A stretch of DNA of 64,000 bases from Lota lota (lineage: Eukaryota; Chordata; Actinopteri; Gadiformes; Lotidae). Both the position numbers and the translations under genes were made by a program. Below the pieces are notes generated by a model. It saw nothing but the letters and a program-made list of their open reading frames with translations. It ran no database searches and had not been told where the DNA came from. Positions 1-11,371 of this stretch are shown here, piece by piece. Every line of letters begins with the position of its first letter. The first letter of the stretch is position 1. The DNA lies in contig JACYXH010000278.1 of NCBI GenBank assembly GCA_026745465.1, positions 1,412,720-1,476,719 on the forward strand, read 5' to 3'.

Positions 1-3000
1 GTGCGTAGCTTCCACTCCTTCAGCCAGCTGGAGGACAGACAACAGTTCAGACGGTGTCACTTCAGTGATGTCAGAGTACTCCTAACTGGAGGAGTGGCAG
101 AACCGTGATCGTGGCACCCCAGCATTGAGATTGGGGGACTCCCTGACATAGAAGGGTTGTTAGCATAATGTTTCCCTAGTTCTGAATTAAACAGTTTAAT
201 GGTTTAACAGAACCAAGCCCAGCTCCATGAGAAAAGTCTGCGAAAATGCGCTGACTGTGACAACACTAATCTCTAGATTAAAGAACGACAAGACCTACAG
301 CCAAAAGGGAGATTTCCTGTACATTTCACCACTGACAATGCTAGTCTGTTGTCTGTGCTTTAGTGACAGTGGTACACAGAAGTAGGGTGGACATATGGGC
401 TGAGGTAGAGCAGACAGAAATAGAGCAGACAGAGGTAGAGCAGACAGCGCAGACAGAGGTAGCGCAGTCCATCGACTGACCTGTGCAGTTTCCTGACTGA
501 GGCAGTGTTGCCGATGACGTCGCTGGAGTGCTGAGGTTGATACTTCTCAGTCCACAACAGCTCCTCCTTCATTACGTCTAGAAACGGTTTTTAAAACAAC
601 TTAACACAACACATTACATTTCTCTGCAAGCACTCTGATTTGTATCAGAATAGGAGGATATCATTTTTGTGTACTGAACTTACAGTAACAGTGGACTACA
701 GCTATACAATTTCATAAAACATGTGAGATACAGTGTGGATTATTTTCTGGCATCTTTATAAATACTGTTGCACTGCTGTGTCTACAACCAAAACCATTTA
801 TCATTTTTGGGAAACACATACACAATCATGATAAAATAACTGAAGGGCTTAAATTTCCATAGCTGCAAACCTAAGGATATTCTGACATAATCATTGCATT
901 TAATGATGAATTCTGGTCAACTGATAAGAATGAGGAAGAGTACGTCAGTATTGTGAAGACCCATTCCTCAATGTGGAGGAAAGATGGACCATCTCCCTCA
1001 CCTTCCTTGACGTCGCTGCCAGCCAGAGGAGAGTCGTCCAGCACGATCACAGAGCCCTCCTGGGCAGGAGCCGGAGTAGAAGCGGTCTCCAATGAGGTTC
1101 GCACTTTCATTTCCTGTTCCTCCTTCTGCAGCTTGCGTCTCTGGGCGCGACTACCCCTGCCACGACCTCCCCTCTTGGGGTGCTCAGGCTCTGGCGTGGG
1201 AACGGAGTGTTGCTCGTCTTCCTCGGTGCGGACGGACCTGTGTTTCTTAGCCAGCTTCCCAGAGGTTTCCCCTTCAGTCACCCTCTTCCTCTTCCCCCCC
1301 AACGGTTCTGCTAAAGATCCTGGCGTGGCGGTTACTGGAACAACACACATGATAACATTTCACTTTTTGTGTTGCTTTAATGTTCTTTGGCTTGTGAGCA
1401 CTTAGTGACCATGTTCTCTAGTCGAGTCTCAAGTTCTCCAAGAATAACATAGTAATATGGTTAATATGGTTGTATTACTATCATAGTAAAGGACAGAGAG
1501 ATGGCCGACATACCCAAATATTTTATGCTACATCCAAATATACATTGCATAATTATGATTTATCTGATGAACACTCTTAAACAGTAGTAGTGTTTTTTTC
1601 ATCACATGTATCCATGATACATGGTTCTCTATTAAGCAAGAACCAAGAAGAGAACAAAGCGGAATAATGTCCATCGATGCTGCTCTAGCCTAGTATTTCC
1701 TCTTCCATTTTATTACAATATTTACTGTTCTAAGAGGCCGTCTTTTTATAATGTAAAGCACTTTGTAACACGTTTTGAAAGGTGCTATATAAATCAACTT
1801 TAATTTAAATGATTGGTATTATTTACTGACCCGGGGGAGTGGTCTGCTGGAGATAGTGGTCACGTCTCTTGAGGAAGCGCGTGAGGAACCTCTGGGCGGG
1901 GAAGGAGGGATCAGAGGAGCTGACCTCCTCCATGAGGAGCTGACGGACATGGTCAGAGAGCTCCGGCCTCTGGCCAGAACCCTGGGGGAAGGATGAAGGC
2001 AATTAGCTTTTTACATTTGATTACTTTTACTTGGATTGTAAAACACACACTTACAATTTTATTTTATTTAAAAAAAAGAATGTAATCACGGCACTCGCGC
2101 AGTGTTCATACTGCAATTTGTCACAGCTCACGCACCTCTGAATTTTCCAAGGAGAGTGCACGAGTTGCGCATTATGGCCAACAGAGGCTATAAATGAAAT
2201 GTCAAAACCTATATGCAACGTCAACCTACCCTTTCACATAAGGCTCTTGGGGCCGGTGCAGTCGTAAGCTGAAGGGGGCCTTCATGAGTTAGGACGGGGC
2301 TGGACGGCAGACGCCAGATGTCCTTCACAGAACGTAGGGAGGAGGATACAGGCCAAGGTAAACTCCAGAGAGGACAATCTGTAAAAACACACAACAATAT
2401 ACAGTCATGCATACAGCTGGCTGGTGTATCAAACAACGACATTGAGCTATTGCTGTACTATTTTCACCTTCCTTAGTGGCATCTTACTGATTCTCCTCCA
2501 CTGAATGTAAGCGCTACAGATATGGATAAAGCTAGATATCGATATAGCTACAGGTTGACAACGCTCTACTGAACAAGCAACTTATATTTTTTATAGAGGC
2601 AGGCGGACAGGAAGCCATCTTGTTAGGGCAGTGAGGAGTTGTTGGGGGAGGGAGGAGCCCTGGTGAGGAGAAGGAGAGCCTGTACCCTGAGGAGTCTGCA
2701 GCACGTGAACCACAGGATAGAAGGAGGAGCAGGAGAGGGAATAGGCATCCATGGTAGCCGTTGTCTTGACGATCAGCTTCTTGAAGGAGTCTGGCAGGCC
2801 GCTCTTGAGGAACTGGCGACGGGCGCGGCACGCCTCGTCGTCCATGGAGTTCTCCGAGCCCTCGCGGCTGCCCTCGTCAAATATGGAGCCCACCGCCGAC
2901 GGCCTTCCCAACTTCCTGTCCTGGAACAGAGGGGCCACTTTGGAGGCTGAAAGAAAACAAAACAACACTTGGAGTCACATTTACATTCACTCCACTGGGA

Positions 3001-6000
3001 AAATGTCCAGTCAAGACTGCATTGGTGCCATTTATAGAAATTAACTACACAGATAAAACACTTTGATAATCACCAAGTGGGAGAAGATTAGTATGAAACT
3101 GGGAGTCTTGTCTGCTAAATGATCAATAAGTAATTGTCAAGTGCTTGTGCAATGGGAGTTACTCGGAACAACTTATAATGAGGTTAAAGTTTAACGCCAC
3201 TCTCTGCTTTTTTGTTGTGTCAAGATCCATGTTTATGGATTTATGATGTTGAAAGTACCTCCCACTCGAACATAATGCTGTAACTTCCATTGTGTACTGT
3301 CTAAATCCAGTGTTGTGGTCTGATGATGTCGGCCATGGGTCTGTTAAAAAGCAACAAGAGACCCACCGTGAGCTGTGGCTTTCCCCAGAACATCATTCAA
3401 GCTGCGTAGCCGTTGTTTGGACTTTTTCTTGGGTGGCTTTTCAGAAACACTTGGAGTCGCCTGGGCATCCTCCATGCATATGAGTGAATCCTAACAAAAC
3501 ACACACCTTACATTACCCAAACAGCTCAATCCCGCACACTAGAATACAAAATCAAAGCAGTGTATGAATGTGTAGTGTTGGAATGGTGGTACAAAACACA
3601 TCTGTATCAACAATAAGAAATAAACATCTGCATTTGACACTTTCTTCCCCATTGCCCGGTGCGACAGCTCGATCTGACAGCCTACCCGATCTGACTGCAT
3701 GCGGACTTCCGTCGCCTTCGACCCGCGTCACACAAACGTTGTGGATGCGGATTCGCTGATTCTTCGTTGCTACGGCTAACAAACTTGTGCGAAACACTTG
3801 ACGGAAATGGATGCGGATTCGCTGATTCTTTGTTGCTGAGGCACAGTCGCTGATTCGCCATTGTGGATGCTGATTTGCGAAACACTTCGACAGACGGACA
3901 TATCAGGGAGAGGTGCTGAAAGGACAGTTTGCAATATGATGGATATGGAGGAACACACTTTGGTAAGTGTATATTTTGTCTTTTGATTGTATATTTGGAA
4001 TGAGCCGTGGTACCGAAATTAACCTTGATGGGATAACGTTTGTGTGTGACGCGGGTCGGAGGCGAAGGACGTCTGCATGCAGTCACATTGGGTAGGCAGT
4101 CAGATCGGGCTGTCATACCAGCGTTACTGATAGATGGTACCTCATCTTCAACGTAGGCCTTGCTGGAGATGGCCTGAGACCTGGAGGAGAGTACAGAGGT
4201 CTTTTCCTCAGCCAGTGTCGCAGTCTTCTTGCTCTGCTGCTGGATCACCTTGGCCCTCTCCACCAATCTCTTGGCCCGAGTCTTCTTCTTGGATGCAACT
4301 GGTGTCTAGAGGAGATGAATGCAATCACGGGCTGTTAGTTTGCTTGGGAATGTGTTTGTGATATGGAGGTACGACATGAAGGTATAAAAATAAAACCCTA
4401 CCGTAGATGCAAGAGGATTTGGTTTTTCCATTTCAGTCCGACCCTTCGACGGGTTTCTTTGAATTCTGGTAAATTTGATCCTAAAAGTGCAAAGAAAACC
4501 ATATATACATTTTACATCCTATTCATTCCAATAAATAAAAAAATCTGTTACAGCCTGGATGACCCTATTTTACAATTCCAACAACATTATTAACAAATAA
4601 AATACCTGATCGGGCTTCCTCTCTTGTCAGGCGGACAAACCAAATCTGCCTTATACATGCTGTGCTTGGACCTATGGCGTGACTTCGGCGTGGACATCTG
4701 AAGGGGGCTGTCCTGTGGCAGGTCCGCTATCTTTCCCCTCTGCTGGTGCCTGGAGGTCCGGACATGCGAGGCCCCCTCTGCCTGGGGTGCCTGCCTGGGT
4801 AAAGCCTCTCTTTTCGACCTCCTCACTGGAACCGTGGAGTCATCAGCAGCACCAGCAGCTGTGGTGGTGGCTTCAGTCCTTTCAACTGCAGCCTCGGGTT
4901 CCTCCTCTGGTTTGGAAGCAGCAGGGGCAGGCGAGGGGGTCACCTCCTTCTTCTTCGAGGCCTTTTTCTTCCCCTTCGCCGCTGTTTTCTTCTTGGCCCT
5001 GGTGTTCTCCTCTACGGCTGCTGGGGCATCTGAAAGGGTCCCCGGAGGCTCCACCGTGGCCTCCTCCTCCCCCTCCGTGGGCTGCTTCTGCTTTGCCTGG
5101 CTCTTGCCTGGCTTGGCCCCGTCAGGGCCCGGCCGCTTGAAGGCAGCCATGAACTGCTTCCGCTCCGCCTGACTGCATTTAGGTGTGGAGACGCTCTCCA
5201 CCACGGCGAGCTCCAGGTCATCCTCTTGCAGAACCACGTTGGATTTCCGCTTGGGAGGCAAAGTAGTAGGAGGAGGAAGGGAGTGCTCTGTGGGTGCTGG
5301 TGGGGACAAGCTGAAATCAGCTTCTTTCCTTTTGGTGAAGATGGAGGCCAATCTCTTGGCAGATTTCACCGGCTCCATTGAGACAGCGTGCACCTCCGCT
5401 TGAAAGGTGAGGGTCCGGGGAGAGATGTTCTGATGACTGGTCTCTGTTTTTTCCTTTGTGAGAGCAACTTCCAACTGGCCTCCGGTATCCATCTCCTCTA
5501 CCTCCGACATGGCCTCCCCTTTATCCCCCACTTCCTCTGCTCCGTCCCCCTGGTTCTGACTTTGTAAGAAGTCCTCAAAGGAGACCGTGACAGTACTGTG
5601 GTTAAGTCGCAAGTATTCGTCCACGTTGACCTCCATGCTCATGTCACACAGGGACTGCTCCACCTCTTTTGCCTCGGGCACCGCTGGTGGTGGCTTCTCC
5701 TCCTTGGTCTTCTTTTTCCTGGGATTACCAGCGGGAGATCTCGCCGGCTTCGTCTTATCTTTCAGGAGCACTATAGGCGACAGGCCATTTATATCATTAG
5801 ACTTTGGCTTAACCTTTGCACGTTTCCCACTTTTGAGGCCACCATTGCGACTTCCGTCTTTCTGAGTCGGGCCAGCGCTTAAAGTCTCTGTGTTACCTCC
5901 TTCTGAGACCTTGTCAACTGTCAAACTCTCACAAGGCTGGTCGAGCAGAGCTCCGGTATCACTGCACAGCATTGAGGGGGAATCGCGACCTCTGACAGGT

Positions 6001-6491
6001 TCCCCCATCGTCTCACCACTCTCATCGACTGAACTGTACTGAACTTTGCTTTTACGTTTGGTCTGTCTCTGGGAAGGTTTTCCAGGAAGCTGTGTGGCTC
6101 CCGCTTGTTTCTCTGTGGACTGTAACCTTTGACAGTTCTCCTTGGACTGCTTCAGGGGGCTACCCTTCTCCTTGGACAAGGACGGAGGTTTACGACTGAA
6201 GTAGTCCATTATGTTGCTCGATCGAGGAGGAGAGAAATGCTTGTCCGCGGTCTTGGGAACAGGGGAGAAGTAGTTTGTGATTGTCTTTGCACCAGGGCTA
6301 TCACCATCTTTGCAGGGTTTCTTACACGGCTGCAGTAATAGGTTTGGGCGAAAAACAAGAGATTTAGAATACAGCAACAAACAGGCTACGTGTGTGAACA
6401 TTGTTAATACCGTAAATATATATATTATTATTTTTAATACCTGAGTCTCAAAATCCTCAATAACAGCCGCCATTGCTACAACCCCAGCCAT
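1..6491 (-). CDS. atad5: ATAD5 (Elg1-type PCNA unloader), 5' part, runs off left edge
   Basis: ATAD5 is the large subunit of the RFC-like complex that unloads PCNA from chromatin and recruits the USP1-UAF1 deubiquitinase. Coding exons in transcript order, all on the minus strand: 6491-6441, 6329-4606, 4480-4402, 4305-4141, 3490-3367, 2946-2686, 2378-2230, 1981-1831, 1334-1002, 577-481, 27-1 (partial). Every junction keeps phase; about 1053 codons are present. Diagnostic blocks are the N-terminal CKKPCKDGD and SNIMDYF segments, RKSNVVLQEDDLELAV near residue 377 (the vertebrate-conserved block I associate with UAF1 binding), LNDVLGK, and EELLWTEKYQPQHSSDVIGN near residue 1020, the RFC box that opens the AAA+ region. 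The last partial exon gives WLKEWKLR. Walker A and the clamp-loader core lie outside the window. The first intron (111 nt) is open in frame, so an uncorrected ORF adds 37 false residues after ETQ. Confidence 0.93.
3659..4114. mobile_element. Foldback (long inverted-repeat) element in an atad5 intron
   Basis: About 78 nt at 3660-3738 reappears as the reverse complement at 4037-4113 with only scattered differences (shared core GCCTACCCGATCTGACTGCA versus GCCTACCCAATGTGACTGCA). The ~300-nt centre holds repeats of a unit containing GGATGCGGATTCGCTGATTC. There is no transposase frame. This is a MITE/foldback-like non-autonomous element. Its right end sits about 27 nt beyond the donor of exon 4305-4141, so it lies almost against the splice site. 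Confidence 0.7.
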
Positions 6492-6950
6492 TGTTTTTCG
6501 AGGACCTATAGAGAGATAAAGAGGTTGTTAAATTAGTAAACAAACGCTTCAACAAAGAATATCAGTTGTCTGAATGGTCTTAACGTTAGATGACTATTGA
6601 GATAGTCCTATTCGTAATGGGAACAACTATTGTTGGTAATTATATATTCCTAATTGGCATGATTATATTTGATGTTAACAATGTTATTGACTTAAATCGT
6701 ATACAACAAGTACATTTACAAGATGACAATCCCTGGTATTGACAATTCAGAGGCGCTTTTATCGAGTAGCCATTGATAAACAAATGACCGCAAGAGAAAC
6801 ACAACTCAAATACAAGACGACTTACCCAGTCGGAAAGATGTGGCTTCGTCGCCGTCTGTGCTTTTATTTATGTTTCCGTATTTCTGAAAAAAACGATAAC
6901 AGCGATGCCCATTGCTTGGCGATATCGGAGTTCTAATCCAGTAAGAAAAA
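6492..6950 (-). promoter_or_regulatory. atad5: atad5 5'UTR and probable transcription start region
   Basis: On the minus strand the ATG at 6491 is preceded by a 14-nt leader (6505-6492) directly after a strong acceptor (TCTTTATCTCTCTATAG). A matching consensus donor CTGG/GTAAGT lies at 6826/6825, so a noncoding first exon probably occupies about 6826-6950 and a 5'UTR intron covers 6506-6825. No TATA box is convincing. Exon ends are inferred from splice consensus; the transcription start is not determined. Confidence 0.45.
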
Positions 6951-8144
6951 TAATCAAGGAATTAGCGTAGCCATAACTTGCTAGACGTCCCTCTCAATGC
7001 AGCTGACTTAGTCATTTCACCCTCAACAAATTACTATACAAAACGGTGGAAACATTATCCTAACAGAACACACCGGCGTAAAATATAAAGTACAAACGTT
7101 AAATTCGTAACTTATATATCCAATAATGCCAATAACTAACAAAATATCACTTGCTTGACTAACTTTATTATTTCGCGCCGGACTAGTCTGACTGGGCACG
7201 CACAAACCGCGCCAAATATACGTAACCTTTGACTCTAACATTTCGACCAATCACAAGGGCGGGTTTCGCCCATAACAAAAATGGATTCCGCCTAGGAAAG
7301 TAACCGCTTGCGCCGCTGTTGGTAATGTTTGTCACTAGGTTGTTGTGAACAGTCGTGTATGTTTCATGGGCATGTCATTTAAATGTACAACTCATATTCA
7401 TTACAATGACGACTGTCCTGGTTCAACTCTCTACAAAATATATGTATATGTATGGTTCACTGTGAATTATTTAGTTTGTCAAATCAGTAATGCAGTCTGC
7501 TGACAAAAACAAACAATGTGATTATTTGGGCCATGTCCTGTATGTTACTACAAAGTAGGAATAATAAAAACAAATACATTTAAATCAATGTGTCGATTTT
7601 GGCCAAATGACAACTGATTCTATTTCCAATCTCTCTACACATTGAGTAATGTGTGTGGCACAATTGTACCTAATGTCAGCAAACCACGTCTGTCTTATCA
7701 ACACAGGATGCTGGTGTTTTCACCCATACTGTGAAGAAACGTTTAAAAGTTTGAAACAAATGACATACAGGTTATTGTGTTAAAAAAATATTCTGCATAC
7801 AATCAGAAGACAAAGTCGCTGGGGAAGGTGAAAAAAAGATACAGAACACAATTTTTAAATTGATTTAATTCATTAATTTACTTATTTTAAAATTAAAATC
7901 ATCTCAATAGCACTCTACCACCTCCAAAGGCACAATCATACTTAGAGCTTAGACCAAATTAATAAAACACTGCCACTGAATGTCTTTTTTCTTCCTCTAT
8001 TTTTTATCAGTATTTCTTTGTACAAAGTAAAATTGCAGCACTATAAAAACAAGTGTCAGGTTTTCTTATGGGGTGGAGCATGGCGAGGGATATGTATTCA
8101 GCAGTGTTAGCGGTAGATCCCATGACAACAGTAACAAAAACAAA

Positions 8145-8345
8145 GACCAAGACAAAGACGTTTCTATTGAAATCCAAACAAAATGACAAAAGGCATGGAA
8201 GGTGTGATGCAGGGTAAAGAGGAGACAGGACCTTAGTGCCGAGGGAGGAACTGTGCAGGAAGAGCTGTCAGACAGGTCTTTCTCTTCTCATAACCATCTG
8301 ACATGGATACAGCAGCCCACTATTACATGACACCTGGCAGAGGCC
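8145..8345. repeat. Direct repeat, copy 1 (partner at 11065-11275)
   Basis: Shares TTTCTATTGAAAT, GCATGGAAGGTG, GAGGGAGGAACTGT and GAAGAGCTGTCAGACAGGTC in the same order and orientation as 11065-11275. Both copies end near ATACACAAAT. The ~3-kb spacing and local divergence suggest either a local duplication or two insertions of one dispersed repeat. Confidence 0.75.
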
Positions 8346-9229
8346 ACAAATTAAATACACAAATCTCAAGGCAAGAAAGGCCTGTGATGACAATAACAAA
8401 AAAACCTTAACATGTGCTGTGACTTCCAAAACATATATTTTTTAAAGATAAGCTGTGCAAAGAATAGTAAGAAAAAAAAAGAATAATCGGACGATCAAAG
8501 GATTGCAAACCAAAACGCGCACACACTCGGGACACATCGATTAATGCACACCAAGGATGCTCACAATATGTGACGACACACCACTATACACATCACAAGT
8601 AAAGGCTCTTTAAGTGCCACATGAGAGAACCCCATATAGTAGATAAATAAAAGTTTCATATATATATACATATACTATTATTCTAACTCAGTCTAGCACA
8701 GCCCTCCCTGGAAAGAATAAAACAGAGAACAGAATAAAAACCTGGGATTAACATACAAGACAAAAATAAACAAATTTGGCACAGTTAGAAGGAAAGAATA
8801 AAGTAAGGCTTAAAACAATTATATGTCACAGGATAAATAGGCCACAGAGGAACCAGGGAAATGGTCAGAAATCAAGCACTCAGACATCAGAAGTTCCTCT
8901 CACTGCACGCACACACCAGATGTTAAATAAAAATGAGAACGATGAAAGGTTTTGTTTTGTTTCTTTTTGCAGCAATTACTGGGAGCACTTTAAATCACAG
9001 GGCGTGAACCAGGTTTGCGATCATTTCTCGTAACGACAACAAGTAACAATGACAGGCAACGGGAAAAAAAACAATCTTTCTTAAATAGGCAACAAAAAAT
9101 TATAATAAATCTCTTTTGACATGTTTAAATATCAATGGAAAACATCCACATGAGGAAGAAAGAAACAAAACGATCAACACTTGTCATGACGCAACATCCC
9201 ACAACTGCACTTGCACATTTACAATATCC

Positions 9230-9230
<1 letters not shown>

Positions 9231-9285
<55 letters not shown>
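9231..9285. repeat. (AC)n microsatellite
   Basis: Uninterrupted AC dinucleotide run of 55 nt, downstream of rfx1. All reading frames through it are trivial TH/VC repeats and are not genes. Confidence 0.97.
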
Positions 9286-9286
<1 letters not shown>

Positions 9287-9574
9287 CCATTCAAGCTCGA
9301 TGCAACAGCAAAGCGGTGGATCACACAAGTGTACAGACAGTAGGAGTTTGTAAAACACTCACGCAATCAAAGTCCCATTTTTTTTTATCAAGAATCGGCC
9401 ATCATGTACAGAGATACACATTAGCTCAAAAGTGACTGCTAACCGGACTGGCAATAAAAACAAACTGTCTAGCAGCAGGTTGTTGTCTTTTTTAAGTCAC
9501 AGCTTTCTCTTCACCAAAAAACCAAAACCTCACAACTACGACACACGGAAGCAACGGTTAGAAAAAGGAGAAAC

Positions 9575-10087
9575 CCGACATGACATATCCATTTCTTTTA
9601 TTCTTATTTTCGCCAAGTTCTTGGGCTCCATGTTTAATTCCAGTTTAAATAAAGTTCCGCACAAGTTGACCCCGGCCAAGGTGAACACACTGTTTGCGTC
9701 CTGCTTTGCTTCCAATTTCCCACAAGGCAGTCAGGTGTTATCAACATCTTATCACAGCGGCTTATAGTCCCCTTCTGTTGCAGCAACGCCAGTCTGACTA
9801 CCTGTTTGATTGTGCTGGGTAAAAACTCTGCTCTCACACCCTGTGGGATAGACAGGGGGATATGGTGCGCCTAACCTTATATACCGTAGTTCTGAATGGG
9901 CGCCTACAGACAAAAATGACTCTGCAAGGTGGAATGTTGGATTCAACGACGGCGGTGGTTGGGGCCTGGACATACCCTCCTCACCATCCTACCGTTACAT
10001 CCAGTACAGTACAATGCACTGCCATGCCCGTGTCTGCCTGTTTAACCAAGCGGCGCCAGCGTGGTCTGTCCTCGGGTCAAACCTCGG
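9575..10087 (-). other. rfx1: rfx1 proximal 3'UTR
   Basis: Sequence directly downstream of the rfx1 stop codon on the minus strand. AATAAA appears on the minus strand at 9602-9597, giving a possible ~500-nt 3'UTR. Longer alternatives cannot be excluded without RNA data. Confidence 0.4.
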
Positions 10088-11316
10088 TCAGTTGTCCGCA
10101 GAGCCGGTTGTGAAGAGCACCCGCTGGTCCGTTCTGGCCAGCTTGGCCGGCGGTTCGAGGGACTCCTCCCCCAGCCCGGCGCCGTCCGACTGGAGGGAAA
10201 GCTCCTGGCCCTCATCATCGCTCTCCTCCTCTTCCTCCTCCTCTTCCTCCTCTGTGACAGACATACAGCTGAAGGTTAGGCGATGCTGACACGTTGTGCT
10301 TGCGGTCCATACCGAGAGTAGGAGATGTTCCTCAGGGTGTTCGGTATGTGAAGAAAAGGTGGAGTCTTACCTTTGTCTGGGTCCAGTGGGTTTAATGTCC
10401 TGCCTAAACTGGCAAACTGTGAGGATGAAGATAAATAAAACACATAATCATCATCATCAGCAATGTGGCCTTTTGTGTGTGACTGGATTTGTGCATGATT
10501 TTAGCGTGTAATATGTGTGTACGTGTGTGTGTATATGTGTGTGTGTGTTTGGACCCGCACCTCTCCCATAACGGCGATGGGGGTCTCCCCTTTAGCCTGG
10601 GCTACCCTGTGCTCTATCAGGTAGTACATGTACTCGTCGTACAGCAGCCGGATCAGGTGGAAGGAGCCAAAGCTGGCAGCACTGCGCAGGGTCAGGTCCC
10701 TGATCACCATGGAGCTGAAAGCACAGACGGGTTGGAAGAGCATGTCAAAAAGTAGTAACCCAGTGTGAACAAGGCTTCGTCATCTGTTTGGTGTATATCT
10801 ATGCATCTCTGAATCATTGCAGTGACATTTTAACAGACAATATGCTTTTTTTAAATGTTGTACATTGAAAGGCATTATGTTGCAAAGCCCTTTACGTCAT
10901 TCTGTTATCGTGTTATTACGTATAGCCCTGGAGAGGTATAAGCCTAAATTACACTTATGTGTCAAAACTGCGAAACTGATATTCATGATAGTCTGATAGA
11001 GGAGATAGTATGTCTGTGCTTATGATGACATTTTGTTTGACATTACATTTATATAAAAAACAAATGTGTTTCTATTGAAATGTAAACAAAATTAAAAAAA
11101 AGCATGGAAGGTGGGATGCAGGGTGAAGAGGAACAGGAAATGATAAGTGCAGAGGGAGGAACTGTTCTGGAAGAGCTGTCAGACAGGTCTTTATCTTCTC
11201 AGAAACATCTGCCAACAGTCAGTGAGATGCATACAGCAACCATGAACCTGTACCCCATCACAAATAAAATACACAAATATATACACAAAAACTGACCAGA
11301 CACCCACACCCCCGCG

Positions 11317-11371
<55 letters not shown>

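Larger units (their letters stand above)
6951..9590. other. Intergenic region between atad5 5' end and rfx1 3' end
   Basis: AT-rich DNA with no supportable coding exon on either strand. It contains one copy (about 8145-8345) of a ~200-nt segment repeated inside an rfx1 intron at about 11065-11275, and a 55-nt (AC)n run at 9231-9285. Part of it may be a long rfx1 3'UTR, because a possible minus-strand poly(A) signal (TTTATT on plus, 9597-9602) is only one candidate. Confidence 0.5.

Noticed and set aside
953-1405. Plus-strand ORF of 150 aa opposite an atad5 exon
   Set aside because: It is the antisense shadow of exon 1334-1002. Composition is frame-shifted Ser/Pro-rich and spans both splice sites.
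2591-2968. Full 125-aa minus ORF as one exon
   Set aside because: Only 2946-2686 is coding; beyond the phase-1 donor at 2685 the sequence no longer matches ATAD5 and the next exon continues the family sequence.
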